Source of the DNA: UBA6120 sp035361955
GTDB taxonomy: Bacteria > Bacillota_I > Bacilli_A > RFN20 > CAG-826
Assembly (NCBI GenBank): GCA_035361955.1
Contig: DAOSDC010000005.1
Span: forward strand, 35,414-99,413
DNA: 64,000 nucleotides
Direction of reading: 5' to 3'
Below, one piece after another: positions 34,362 through 43,417 of the stretch (the stretch's first letter is position 1; every line of letters begins with the position of its first letter). The translations under genes and the position numbers were made by a program. The notes below the pieces were generated by a model, which was not told the origin of the DNA, ran no database searches, and saw only the letters and a program-made list of their open reading frames with translations.

Positions 34362-35615
34362 TTAGTCCTTCAGCATCCCGATGGGAATAACATAAATACC
34401 ATCTTCTCTTTGATAGGCATATTCAGTTGCTGAAATAATGGCAAGAAAAGAAGGGGCTTCCATCTTATTCAAGTCAATTTTATTTGCAAAATTCTTTAGT
34501 TTTTCAGCCGCTTCATCGAATAAATGTGAGCCCATTTTTACTTCAAGCGCAGCCCATCTAGCATCATCTAATTGAATGATGGCGTCAATTTCCAAACCTG
34601 ATTTATCTTTATATCGATACACTTCGCCACCCAAGACTTCCGCATAGATTCTTAAATCACGTATAACGAGCGCTTCAAAAAATAAGCCGAAAGTTTCAAA
34701 ATCTTTTAGTAACTTCGAGCTTGTTAATTTAAGCATCGTTGCTCCAATCGAGGGATCAACGAAAAATCTTGCCGCCGTGCTTCTTATGACCGTCTTGCTT
34801 CTAAGATTTGGATTCCATGATTTCAAGTCTTCGATAATATATAACTTGTTTAAGACATCTAGATAATCAAGTAGTGTGTTTTCTGCTGTGGCTGTCTCAA
34901 TTGCAGATAGGTCCGATAATATTTTTCGATTGGTTGTTTCAGATGCTGTATACCTAGCCAAAGATTCTAAGATTTTTCTTGTTCTATTTTCGTTGTATTT
35001 TTTTGAAGTTACTTTATTGATATCCTCTTTTACCAACGCATCAATATATGATTGCATTCTTCTAATTGATTGTTGTTCTGTGTCATCGATACTTTCTGGC
35101 CATCCACCTTTTATAATCCACTTAGCATAGTCTGCTACGGTTAGATTGCTTTTTTTGTATGTGATTGCAACTTTTGAAAATAACGTCTTTAAAGATATGG
35201 CACCTGATGAAGCTCCTGTTTCATACAAACTCATCGGTCTAAGTGTTAAACGACTGATTCTTCCGGCGCCTGAATGTGCCGTTTCATCTAGATTTGCCGC
35301 CGAAGATCCAGTTAAAACAAAAAAACCTCTCCCGTCCATATGATCTACTTCGTGTCTAATAACGTCCCATATTTCAGGAATTAGTTGCCATTCATCAATC
35401 AGTTTCGGGTATGGAGGCGACAAAAATTCATTTTTGTTCAATTGTAACATTGTCTTAAAATCATTTTTGTTTAACGGAGTCAAAAAAATACTTGAGTTCG
35501 CAAATCGTTCAGATAATGTTGTCTTTCCACAAAACTTGGGTCCGACTATCGCTACAACTTTAAATGTATCGAGATATTCCTTTAATGATTTTTCTAATAA
35601 TCTGTATTTATACAT
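34362..35615 (-). CDS. AAA_14/DUF4143 family ATPase
   Basis: 417 residues from MYKYRLLEKSL at 35615, set by the CAGGAG ribosome-binding site; the frame extends 15 codons upstream. Walker A is VGPKFCGKTT (about 24-33), a Walker B-like LIDEWQLIPEIWD lies near 72, the sensor FVLTGSS near 100, and the C-terminal DUF4143 nuclease-like part includes YRYKDKSGLEIDAII and ALEVKMGSHL (a D-x-n-E-x-K pattern). These stand-alone ATPases are common in gut and anaerobic bacteria and are often mobile or strain-specific; function is unknown. It is more AT-rich than its neighbours, consistent with transfer. Confidence 0.88.
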   Translation of the reverse strand: MYKYRLLEKSLKEYLDTFKVVAIVGPKFCGKTTLSERFANSSIFLTPLNKNDFKTMLQLNKNEFLSPPYPKLIDEWQLIPEIWDVIRHEVDHMDGRGFFVLTGSSAANLDETAHSGAGRISRLTLRPMSLYETGASSGAISLKTLFSKVAITYKKSNLTVADYAKWIIKGGWPESIDDTEQQSIRRMQSYIDALVKEDINKVTSKKYNENRTRKILESLARYTASETTNRKILSDLSAIETATAENTLLDYLDVLNKLYIIEDLKSWNPNLRSKTVIRSTAARFFVDPSIGATMLKLTSSKLLKDFETFGLFFEALVIRDLRIYAEVLGGEVYRYKDKSGLEIDAIIQLDDARWAALEVKMGSHLFDEAAEKLKNFANKIDLNKMEAPSFLAIISATEYAYQREDGIYVIPIGMLKD

Positions 35616-35953
35616 ATGATCTCCTGTTTTATTTAAGAATAGCACACTTAACCTAGACATCGGTTTAATATGAAGTTTTTGTCGTTTTATTTTTGATGTT
35701 TATGTCTTTATAATTATGATGTTTTTGTCATAATATGAAAGTGCAAAACATGTATGAAATTAATAACCGGTTAAATCGACAACAAAACATGTAGATAAAG
35801 ATCCACTCGCATAACAGTATCTGAATTTCTCATTAAAATAAGTACTGAATTATATTGAGTTGCACGAATTGACTCAAGGCTAAAAGGTAAATAGCATACT
35901 TAAAAATAATAGTCTCATATAAAAAATCTAATCGAATCAGTTCTTATCTAATA
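35616..35953. repeat. Three 13-bp direct repeats at 23-bp spacing upstream of the DUF4143 ATPase
   Basis: TGAAGTTTTTGTC (35671), TGATGTTTATGTC (35694) and TGATGTTTTTGTC (35717) start exactly 23 bp apart, 56-115 bp before the ATPase start. The consensus is TGAWGTTTWTGTC. They may be operator sites or iteron-like protein-binding sites. The rest of this 338-bp AT-rich gap shows no gene. Confidence 0.6.
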
Positions 35954-36298
35954 CTACTTCGAATGGGTTTTAAATCCTTTGACATAGTCGATGGGTACCG
36001 AGAAAATGATACCTGAATCGGGACCTTCAAGCGAACCGACGACGCTTTCGATGACCTTGGTGATTATTTCTAACTGTTCATCTTTAGCGACGAATAGCAA
36101 CGTCTTCGTTTGGCGATTATTTGAATTAAATAAACTTCTTAGCGAACCAAAAATTGAAAACTCGTCGACCTCGGCTAGTTCGCGACCCATGCCGGAACTG
36201 TCGATGATTGTGGCTCCCGACACTTTGCTATCGGCTAATTTGGTAAGTAACATTTGTAATAGTTCGACCTTGATCAGAACATATACGATTAATTTCAT
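35954..36298 (-). CDS. PII-like signalling protein linked to a cation:proton antiporter
   Basis: 114 residues with the ferredoxin-like PII pattern: LIVYVLIKVELLQMLLTKL at the start, GATIIDSSGMG before the T-loop region, and VIESVVGSLEGPDSGIIFSVPIDYVKG at the end (read as segments), similar to the B-loop and C-terminal strand of PII proteins. It begins 26 bp after the CPA2 antiporter stop and is almost certainly cotranscribed. PII-like proteins paired with transporters often bind adenine nucleotides and gate the carrier; this is inference here. Confidence 0.7.
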   Translation of the reverse strand: MKLIVYVLIKVELLQMLLTKLADSKVSGATIIDSSGMGRELAEVDEFSIFGSLRSLFNSNNRQTKTLLFVAKDEQLEIITKVIESVVGSLEGPDSGIIFSVPIDYVKGFKTHSK

Positions 36299-36324
36299 AG
36301 TGTGCTCCTTTATTTATTTTATCA

Positions 36325-37599
36325 TCACTTGTCTTTAACGGCTTCGCCGCTTTTGAATAACACGATTTTTAATAAAATTGGTCCGAATATTTCGGAGATG
36401 AATACCGCGCCAATGATAACCGCGCGAATCATCATTCCATTATAAGTAGCCATGGGACCAGTGGTGGCGACTGGCAAAATGTCCATCATCAATAGACTAA
36501 GCCCCAAGGCAATGCCTCCTTGAGGCAAAAGTCCGAATCCAGCGTATTTTTTCACGACCTCAGGTGCTTTTGATACACGGGCGCCAAGATAGGTTCCAAA
36601 AATCTTTCCGGCGATACGCGTGATTAAATAGACGATTAAAACAATTAACGCCATCAAAGACAATGATTCGATTTTTAAGTCGATACCGCTCATGACAAAG
36701 AAAATGATAACGATTGGCGGCGTCACTCTTTCAATCAAAGGCACGACCGTATCGACCGCGCGCGAGAAATTGGTAAACACCGCGCCAAAGGCCATCGCCA
36801 TCATCAGCGATGAGAGTCCGATATCGAGTTGATATGTGAAAAACCGGGCCACGGCGATCATTAAAAATAGCATAGCCACGATAATCGAGGTGCGATTGCC
36901 CCTTCCAGTAAACCATTTCATCAATAAAACGTTGATAAAACCAAGCAGGCCACCAATCAAAATAGAAGCCCCGATCTCAATAAACGGCATCGCTAGCGCT
37001 AAACCGATGTTGACTTCATGGGTGCCCGTCATCAATCTGATAATCGACACGGCGATGCCAAAAAATATCAAACCAGCGGCATCGTCAATGGCGACAACCG
37101 ACAAAATCGTTTGGGCCAGCGGACCGCGAGCTCGGTATTGACGGATAACCAAAATCGTTGCCGCGGGTGCCGTCGCGCCACCAATCGCGCCCATCGCCAA
37201 AGCGAAATAAAGCGGGAAGCCCACCGCCCATAATCCAAGCGTGATGAAAACCACCGCAAAGAAAGCCTCCATGAAGGCAATCACCACCGGAGCAGGTCCA
37301 AGCTTTTTGAAATATTCGAGTTTAAATTCGGTTCCAATCGAAAAAGCAATGAAGGCCAACTCGATGTCGGCAATGATTTTAATCGTCTCGACATACTTGT
37401 AACCGATGATGCCGGGAAAGTCGGGAAATATCATCGAGATAATGCCAGGACCGATTAAAACGCCACCTAGAATGTATCCAGTGACGTTAGGTATATTCAG
37501 CTTTTTAGAGATCTTCCCGAATAATAATCCGGTGAAGAGTATGACCGCCAGTCCAAGCAGGAGAAAGTGGTCGTTTTCGTGTAAAAGTTCGGAAATCAT
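36325..37599 (-). CDS. CPA2-family cation:proton antiporter
   Basis: 424 residues, about 12 transmembrane helices. LNIPNVTGYILGGVLIGPG near residue 35, the ion-binding VVAIDDAAGLIFFG near 160 with paired aspartates, and YAGFGLLPQGGIALGLSLL near 345 are typical of the Na+(K+)/H+ exchanger family (KefB/GerN-like). No RCK/TrkA domain is fused; the small PII-like protein encoded just downstream may be the regulator. It acts at the cytoplasmic membrane in ion and pH balance. Confidence 0.93.
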   Translation of the reverse strand: MISELLHENDHFLLLGLAVILFTGLLFGKISKKLNIPNVTGYILGGVLIGPGIISMIFPDFPGIIGYKYVETIKIIADIELAFIAFSIGTEFKLEYFKKLGPAPVVIAFMEAFFAVVFITLGLWAVGFPLYFALAMGAIGGATAPAATILVIRQYRARGPLAQTILSVVAIDDAAGLIFFGIAVSIIRLMTGTHEVNIGLALAMPFIEIGASILIGGLLGFINVLLMKWFTGRGNRTSIIVAMLFLMIAVARFFTYQLDIGLSSLMMAMAFGAVFTNFSRAVDTVVPLIERVTPPIVIIFFVMSGIDLKIESLSLMALIVLIVYLITRIAGKIFGTYLGARVSKAPEVVKKYAGFGLLPQGGIALGLSLLMMDILPVATTGPMATYNGMMIRAVIIGAVFISEIFGPILLKIVLFKSGEAVKDK

Positions 37600-37736
37600 A
37601 ATATCAACTAGTCGCTCCTGAATTCATTATTCTAATCTTTATTTTCTATAAAGCAATCGAAATTAAACACAAGATGATAAAAGACACTCAATCGATGATA
37701 AGGTCAGGAAATACACGAAAAAACTAACCTATGTCC

Positions 37737-37970
37737 CTATTTTTTAATCAAGGTGATGATTTCTAGAGGGGTTAATACTTTACCTGCTGAAACGATTTTG
37801 CCATCGATGATGACCGCTGGGGTGCGCATTACGCCTAGCGTCGCCATTTGGGCGTAATCGGTCACGTAATCAACTGTAGCCGCGATGTTCGTTTCTGCTA
37901 TCGCTTGCTTGACATTTTCCAACAACTTCTTACAATTGGCGCATCCGCCGCCGACTACTTTGATGTTCAT
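37737..37970 (-). CDS. Thioredoxin-like small redox protein
   Basis: 77 residues: a minimal thioredoxin fold of the 'redox-active disulfide protein 2' type. GGGCANCKKLLENV gives the C-x-x-C at about 10-13 and MRTPAVIIDGKIV the cis-proline. It lies 12 bp after the ArsP-type permease gene. This pair, often with an ArsR regulator, is frequent in bacteria; the regulator is missing here. Confidence 0.92.
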   Translation of the reverse strand: MNIKVVGGGCANCKKLLENVKQAIAETNIAATVDYVTDYAQMATLGVMRTPAVIIDGKIVSAGKVLTPLEIITLIKK

Positions 37971-37982
37971 AGCATCGCTCCT

Positions 37983-39002
37983 TTAAATAAAGATAAATCC
38001 GAATATGTCAAATAAATAACCCATGACCAAAATGCCGATGACAACGATGGCCACGAATGTCAGCAACAATTCCTTCTTGATGACTTTTTTTAACATAATC
38101 AATGATGGTAGTGACAAAGCGGTAACCGCCATCATGAAGGCCAGCACCGTGCCAACGCCGACGCCTTTACCCACCAAAGCTTCGGCAATCGGAAGCGTCC
38201 CAAAGATATCGGCATACATGGGAATGCCAATGATCGTGGCAATAACAACCGAGAATGGATTGCGGCTGCCAAGTACGGCTTCAATTAACGTCTGCGGGAT
38301 AAATCCATGAATTATCGCGCCGATGCCAACGCCGATGAGTATGTATATCCACACTTTCTTAATGATGAGCAACACTTGTTCAACGGCATACGCGGCGCGC
38401 TGTTTGAACCGAAGTTTCGTTTCATCTTGGTCGCCATTGATTGGCATACTATTCGAATCTGGCAAAGCGAATGACTCGACATAGCGCTCCATTTTAAGCG
38501 AGCCGATAATCGTGCCACCGATCACCGCGATTAGTAAACCGACAATCACGTAAGCGAGGGCAATACGCCAATTAAAAACGCTGGCTAATAGCACGACTGA
38601 CGCCAAATCGACAAGAGGCGAAGAAATGAGAAATGAGAATGTGACGCCAAGTGGCAAGCCAGCCTTGGTGAAGCCAATGAAAATCGGAATTGACGAGCAT
38701 GAGCAAAATGGGGTGACGGTGCCTAGTAGTGCGCCAATGATATTCGCCCATATGCCACGGAAGCGTCCTAATATTTTTCTGGTGCGTTCGGGCGAAAAGT
38801 ACGATTGGATATATGAGGAAATGAATATCAAAATTGAAAGTAGTAAAAAAATCTTAATGACATCATAGATAAAAAACGTCAAGGCGCTAAATGTCATGCT
38901 TGAAGGATCGAGGCCGAAAACAGTTTCAAACAACCATTTGATTAAATCATCGAGCCATTTGAGTTTAAAGATGTTGTCGTTAATCCATTCAAAAACGATC
39001 AT
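37983..39002 (-). CDS. ArsP-type permease (DUF318 family)
   Basis: 339 residues with about eight transmembrane helices. The family hallmark TPFCSCSSIPIFIGF, with cysteines 100 and 102, and ISSPLVDLASVVLL follow at the expected distance; a cytosolic loop with KRY-type charges lies near 175-210. Some members (ArsP) export trivalent organoarsenicals via these cysteines; the substrate of this one is not known. It is cotranscribed with the thioredoxin-like gene. Confidence 0.88.
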   Translation of the reverse strand: MIVFEWINDNIFKLKWLDDLIKWLFETVFGLDPSSMTFSALTFFIYDVIKIFLLLSILIFISSYIQSYFSPERTRKILGRFRGIWANIIGALLGTVTPFCSCSSIPIFIGFTKAGLPLGVTFSFLISSPLVDLASVVLLASVFNWRIALAYVIVGLLIAVIGGTIIGSLKMERYVESFALPDSNSMPINGDQDETKLRFKQRAAYAVEQVLLIIKKVWIYILIGVGIGAIIHGFIPQTLIEAVLGSRNPFSVVIATIIGIPMYADIFGTLPIAEALVGKGVGVGTVLAFMMAVTALSLPSLIMLKKVIKKELLLTFVAIVVIGILVMGYLFDIFGFIFI

Positions 39003-39090
39003 GTTTGCCTATTTCCTTAATCAATGTATGACAAACGTATGATAAATACAAATGAAGCTGTCTTTTTCCGATTAATCTTGAATGGTTGCG

Positions 39091-39519
39091 TTATTCGGAA
39101 TACGTAAGTTCTGTTAACGGCTCCAAATATTTTCTTGTTTCGTCTTTGGTTAAAATGCCAAACAGGAATTCAATCGTTTCAATCACATTAGCTTCAACGA
39201 TGGCATCGACGATGGGGTGCTTGAATGTAAGGAAGCCACCTTCATTAACATACGCTTTAAACCAGTGCACGCCTTCATTAAAGGCATTGATGCGCAGCAG
39301 CACTTCCGTCGCCAACTCGATTTTGTCAAACACGAACGTGACAGCACATGAGCCTGATTCAAACGCGATAATCCGTAGAAATACGCCGTCGTCGATGTCG
39401 CGTATCTTGATGTTGCATTTGGCGACAAGCGAATCGCCGTCTTCTTCAAACCGCGGTTCAAATTCATATTTCGTCTTGAGTAACTTTTCTAGTTCTTTTC
39501 TTAAAACATCGAGTCTCAT
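39091..39519 (-). CDS. Small soluble protein, possible YbjN-like fold
   Basis: 142 residues, acidic, alternating helix and strand. Segments such as VFLRIIAFESGSCAVTFVFD, LLRINAFNEGVHWFKAYV and GGFLTFKHPIV resemble the two-layer YbjN/secretion-chaperone-like fold, but no motif is decisive. It is monocistronic, between the permease and the LemA terminator. Confidence 0.55.
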   Translation of the reverse strand: MRLDVLRKELEKLLKTKYEFEPRFEEDGDSLVAKCNIKIRDIDDGVFLRIIAFESGSCAVTFVFDKIELATEVLLRINAFNEGVHWFKAYVNEGGFLTFKHPIVDAIVEANVIETIEFLFGILTKDETRKYLEPLTELTYSE

Positions 39520-39578
39520 AATCGATTCCTTTCATGGTAACAGCCGATTAAAAAGCTTATAGGCTCATTATTCCAAAC

Positions 39579-39605
39579 AAAAAGCCATCCGTAAAGGGAT
39601 GGCTT
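39579..39605 (-). terminator. Intrinsic terminator after lemA
   Basis: Minus-strand stem AAGCCATCC / GGATGGCTT with a six-base loop, followed by TTTTTG, 28 bp beyond the LemA stop. Confidence 0.85.
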
Positions 39606-39632
39606 CGGCGTAATTTCTAAAAATCTTCGTTA

Positions 39633-40298
39633 TTAGAAGAATTTGCCACGCGCTTGTTGTTTCATTTCGGCGCTGGTCGTAAATGGAATCCGCGTATGAT
39701 AGCCGGCTTTGGAAGCGACGATCATCTTGGTCGGCCATGAGAAAATATCGCTGTTCCATTTTAAGACGGTATCGTTGTAGACTTCGCGAGCCGCGGTGAT
39801 TTCCCGTTGCAGATAGCTATTTTGCTGCATCGCATCGGCAAGGGCGCGGTGGGCTTTCAAATCGGGGTAAGCTTCAAACGCGATATTGATTTTGCGCATC
39901 GCGGAATCGACTTCGCCTGCCATTTGGTTACGGGTTTCTTCACTAGGATGGACGCCTCCGCGTAAGGCGGCGACGGTTTTCATCACGTCTTTGTCAAGAT
40001 CGATTGATTTCTCAACGATGCCAACGACGTTTTGTAAAATGACGACGCGCTGTTCGATATAGTTATCGATTTGCGAGGCGTTGCTTTGCAGCCGTTGCTG
40101 CAGTTTTCTGAAGTAGTTACGGGCATTGATCTTCATGAATAGGAACACAAGTCCGGGGATGATGCCCAGCACCCATAAAGCGATTTCGAAAATGAGCGAG
40201 CCGACGCCGACTTTCGCCGGGAGCTGCTTTTCGATGACGTTGATGTCGCGTCCTTCTTTGTTGACTGGTCCAGTCACTTCGTCTAGTTCGTTTGCCAT
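39633..40298 (-). CDS. lemA: LemA family protein
   Basis: 221 residues. One N-terminal transmembrane helix (about 33-55, IFEIALWVLGIIPGLVFLFM) is followed by the long helical LemA domain: YIEQRVVILQNVVGIVEKS, MKTVAALRGG, and a final FEAYPDLKAH near 140 as in the family consensus. Function is uncertain; the domain faces outward in many species. The 605-residue membrane protein gene is 43 bp upstream on the same strand, a known type of LemA pairing. Confidence 0.93.
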   Translation of the reverse strand: MANELDEVTGPVNKEGRDINVIEKQLPAKVGVGSLIFEIALWVLGIIPGLVFLFMKINARNYFRKLQQRLQSNASQIDNYIEQRVVILQNVVGIVEKSIDLDKDVMKTVAALRGGVHPSEETRNQMAGEVDSAMRKINIAFEAYPDLKAHRALADAMQQNSYLQREITAAREVYNDTVLKWNSDIFSWPTKMIVASKAGYHTRIPFTTSAEMKQQARGKFF

Positions 40299-40341
40299 TG
40301 ATTTTCCTCCAATTATTTATTATAGGCCATTTTTGGCTCTA

Positions 40342-42159
40342 TTAACCATTGATATATGCGATGAATCCCGCCATCATGAACAGCGATTTCTCATCGGCTT
40401 GACCTTTGCGCAATTGTTCGACCATATCCTTAACCTTGTCGTAGCGGGTCTTCTCTTTCTCCTCGGGCACGACATGGACATTCATGCTCGATTCTTTGCT
40501 GACGGGAATGTATTCGACCCAGTGGACGGGCACCATATGCGTACGACCATCGCCGCCGAGGCGGGCAATATACTCGGTCCGATTGATCGTTTTATACCCG
40601 TATGAAGTAACGGTAACCGTATCGCAGAAATTTCCGCTTTTGACGATTGACGTCTTCAAGATGTTACGTGTGCCCGATAGCGGATGAATGAAGGCGCTGG
40701 CGTTCATGGAGTTGGCGACGCGTTCGTGTTCATAGAAACACACATAACTGTCGTACAAGTCTTTGTAAATGTATTCATGCGGTTTTTGCTGTTGATATAG
40801 CGGGATTGCCAATAGTGGCGCTAGCGCAAAATACATGTCCTTTAAGAACCGGTCGTTATAGGAGACGAACTTGATGCGCATCGCTTCCAGGTCATAACCA
40901 TAAAAATATCCGGCGACATCATTGAGATTGGCGGTTAAAAGATGCTCAGGGATCACGGTGTTGATCATCTTGTATTTAATGAAATCAAAATTATCGCCAT
41001 ACCCAATCGTCTTATCTTTCATTAAATGGAGCAACTGCTTTTGAGCAAGTGGCGTAAACAGTAATCGAAACTGCGTTTCGTGGTTGCGGTCGCGCGCACC
41101 AAACAGCACTTCAAATTCAGAGTTGGCCATGACAGTGTAGTTGGTGCCTTTGGCAATGCTTTTTTCGGCTTTGCGGTTAAGTTTCTTAATGTCGCGATCG
41201 ACCTTGCGTTCGATTTGTTTCTCACTCATTTTTTCGGCATCGGAATCCTGCCGGTGGAAAATCAAATCCGGCGCGGCTTCGTTTCCATAAACGACATAAG
41301 GCTGTTCGTGGTAATACGGGCATGGCTTTTCAAGCGATGCCGTTAATACTTGGCTATGATATTGGGTCACCCATTGTCCGTTGACGCGGCGCTGGGTCGT
41401 CCAGGTGATGGTGATTGAACCGGTGTAGACTTTCGTGCCCAGCCGATGGACTAAATCGCGGCCAACGTAAAACGGGTTGCCGTTAATTTCTCCCGATTTA
41501 ATGAATAGCGCCGATCGGTTGATGTCGTTATTGTTGCCAAGACCGAATTTGCCGACTAGATAGTCATAACGTTTGCTATCAAACATCGGATCAATTCTAA
41601 TCAGGGGAATCGTCTTGCGCATCAGCTCGACCGCCATGCCATCGTAAAACAAATTGTTAAGGGGCGCCATTTGTTCGTAGGCGACGCGAACTAGTTCGTT
41701 GATCTCGGTTTCCAGCACGCGTATTTCTTCGGCCAACCGTTTGATGTGGGGGTTGACGACTTTGATTAGCAGGACAATCGCCAGTATTAAGAAGATGGCA
41801 CCACCGGCCATCATTAGGATTTGATAAAGTTCTAAAAGACCTCCGCTGATGGCCAGATAAAGGCCAACTCCTAACGAAGCGATTGACAGGACGATTAGTA
41901 TGATAAGAAAAACTTTTTGTGTTTGATATTTAGTCTTTTGCTTATTTGATGCGGCTTTTTTCGCTTCCAGCTTCTTGATTTCGGTAACCGTCTTCTTGTT
42001 CGCCTCGACATCTACTTGCGATTTAGCGACTAGCTCGTCAAAAAACTCTTCAGCGTTTTTGTGATGGGCGTCTTTATACCGACGCGCATATTCATCAAGC
42101 GGCTCGTAAATGTGTTCGGGTTCGGTATCGATGGTCGCCGTAATCGTGTTGTTATCCAA
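40342..42159 (-). CDS. Large membrane protein paired with LemA (DUF3137/MAG1210-like)
   Basis: 605 residues. A coiled, Lys-rich N-terminus (about 25-80) leads into two transmembrane helices (about 86-108 and 115-138), then a large soluble domain with VRVAYEQMAPLNNLFYDG-like and GARDRNHETQFRLLF segments and many Tyr and Trp residues. Proteins of this layout are found beside lemA in Gram-positives and mollicutes, some labelled DUF3137 or MAG1210. I assign it to that group by context and layout, not by a motif. It is probably cotranscribed with lemA. Confidence 0.6.
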   Translation of the reverse strand: MDNNTITATIDTEPEHIYEPLDEYARRYKDAHHKNAEEFFDELVAKSQVDVEANKKTVTEIKKLEAKKAASNKQKTKYQTQKVFLIILIVLSIASLGVGLYLAISGGLLELYQILMMAGGAIFLILAIVLLIKVVNPHIKRLAEEIRVLETEINELVRVAYEQMAPLNNLFYDGMAVELMRKTIPLIRIDPMFDSKRYDYLVGKFGLGNNNDINRSALFIKSGEINGNPFYVGRDLVHRLGTKVYTGSITITWTTQRRVNGQWVTQYHSQVLTASLEKPCPYYHEQPYVVYGNEAAPDLIFHRQDSDAEKMSEKQIERKVDRDIKKLNRKAEKSIAKGTNYTVMANSEFEVLFGARDRNHETQFRLLFTPLAQKQLLHLMKDKTIGYGDNFDFIKYKMINTVIPEHLLTANLNDVAGYFYGYDLEAMRIKFVSYNDRFLKDMYFALAPLLAIPLYQQQKPHEYIYKDLYDSYVCFYEHERVANSMNASAFIHPLSGTRNILKTSIVKSGNFCDTVTVTSYGYKTINRTEYIARLGGDGRTHMVPVHWVEYIPVSKESSMNVHVVPEEKEKTRYDKVKDMVEQLRKGQADEKSLFMMAGFIAYING

Positions 42160-42301
42160 AATGCGGTCGCTCCTATCTTTTAATAATTATCGCGTGCGCG
42201 TATTAAGCATTTTTATATTAGCACTAACGTATGAAAAATATCACATTGCGGGGATTTTATGATTAACAATCGAGATTACAAGTAATCGTTAAAAAACCAT
42301 A

Positions 42302-43246
42302 TCAGCCGTTGGTTGTCGGCTTCTTAATTCCCAAGGTATTTAAAAGTTGCGAGTATTTGTCTTGTCCGGTTAAGCATGTATCAAGCAAATATCCACGTTG
42401 CTCGGGCCATTTATTCAGACCTCGATAATAAAACAACTTTAAATCTTCATCAATCGTGAATGGAATGTATCCGTGACGTAAACATTCTTTAAAAGCAATC
42501 AGTCGACCTACGCGACCGTTGCCGTCTTGGAATGGGTGAATGCTTTCAAACTGGTAATGGAAGGCAATGATATCTTCGAATGATTGGAGTCGATTATGTT
42601 CGTATTTGGCAATGAGGTCCGCCATTGCTTTAGCAACGTTTTTTGGCTGGGTCGTTTCATTGCCGCCGACGGCATTTGGTAGTTTTTTGTAATCCCCGAC
42701 TGCAAACCAATCTAACTTAGCATCGCTTGTTCCTGTTTTTAAGATTTTGTGGAGATCTTTAATTAGCATTTCGCTCAATGGTTCAAGCGCGGTCTTTATC
42801 ATGTAATCGATGCAACGAAAATGATTTGTTGCCTCGACAATATCATCAATGTTAACAACAGATTTCTCGTCGCCACTGATTGTGTTGGTTTCAAAAATGT
42901 ATCTTGTTTGCTCATAACTTAATCGACTGCCTTCAATATGATTCGAATTAAAAGTAAGTAAAATCTGTGTTTCGTGATAGAGACCGCCTTTAATGCGATG
43001 GTTCATCTCTTCGAGCAAACGCGCATATAAATAAAAAGGAGGTTTAGTGTTTTTAAATCTAATGATTTCGTCAATTGTTACATTAAAATAGCGACTAATA
43101 GCTTCAATCGTTTTTAAGGATACGTATTCATCTCGGCCAAACTTTGCCACTGTGGCAGTAGAAAGCCGCAACTCCTTGGTCATTTGAGTTAAACTTAATT
43201 TTCTCGAATCGAGAAGTTCGAATAATCCTGAGTAATCAATCGCCAC
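42302..43246 (-). CDS. Fic-domain protein with N-terminal helix-turn-helix
   Basis: 314 residues from the GTG at 43246, which has GAGG at proper distance; ATG at 43252 and GTG at 43255 are alternatives. A Cro/C1-type helix-turn-helix (about 15-65; LSLTQMTKELRLSTATVAKF) precedes the Fic fold. The active-site motif HPFQDGNGRVGR is complete (about 237-248), so AMP transfer (or another nucleotidyl transfer) to a protein target is possible. The inhibitory motif S-x-x-x-E-G is present before it (SNHIEG, about 101-106), making this a self-inhibited class II Fic. Three operators at 31-bp spacing lie upstream, one overlapping the -35 box, which fits autoregulation. Confidence 0.93.
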   Translation of the reverse strand: MAIDYSGLFELLDSRKLSLTQMTKELRLSTATVAKFGRDEYVSLKTIEAISRYFNVTIDEIIRFKNTKPPFYLYARLLEEMNHRIKGGLYHETQILLTFNSNHIEGSRLSYEQTRYIFETNTISGDEKSVVNIDDIVEATNHFRCIDYMIKTALEPLSEMLIKDLHKILKTGTSDAKLDWFAVGDYKKLPNAVGGNETTQPKNVAKAMADLIAKYEHNRLQSFEDIIAFHYQFESIHPFQDGNGRVGRLIAFKECLRHGYIPFTIDEDLKLFYYRGLNKWPEQRGYLLDTCLTGQDKYSQLLNTLGIKKPTTNG

Positions 43247-43264
43247 TATCATCACCTCAAGAAT

Positions 43265-43293
43265 ATTATAATATACATCTTTAGTTATCTAAA
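43265..43293 (-). promoter_or_regulatory. Promoter of the fic gene
   Basis: Minus-strand -35 TTTAGA (43288-43293) and -10 TATAAT (43265-43270), 17 bp apart. The -35 box lies inside the first CTTTAG-TTAT-CTAAAG operator, so a bound repressor would shut it off. The expected start of transcription leaves a very short leader. Confidence 0.65.
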
Positions 43294-43356
43294 GCTCTTT
43301 ATACTATATCTTTAGTTATCTAAAGTTTTTAATAACTTATATTTAGTTTTGTAAAG
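43279..43356. promoter_or_regulatory. Three operators at 31-bp intervals upstream of fic
   Basis: CTTTAG-TTAT-CTAAAG occurs at 43279-43294 and, identical, at 43310-43325; a variant ATTTAG-TTTT-GTAAAG occurs at 43341-43356. The starts are 31 bp apart each time, about three helical turns, so all three face the same side of the DNA. Each is an inverted repeat with 6-bp arms. The helix-turn-helix of the Fic protein is the obvious candidate ligand. Confidence 0.8.
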
Positions 43357-43417
43357 AAATATCAAGGAAAAACGAACGAATGCCATTCGTCCGTCTTGAT
43401 ATATCCTAGGGCCAAGA

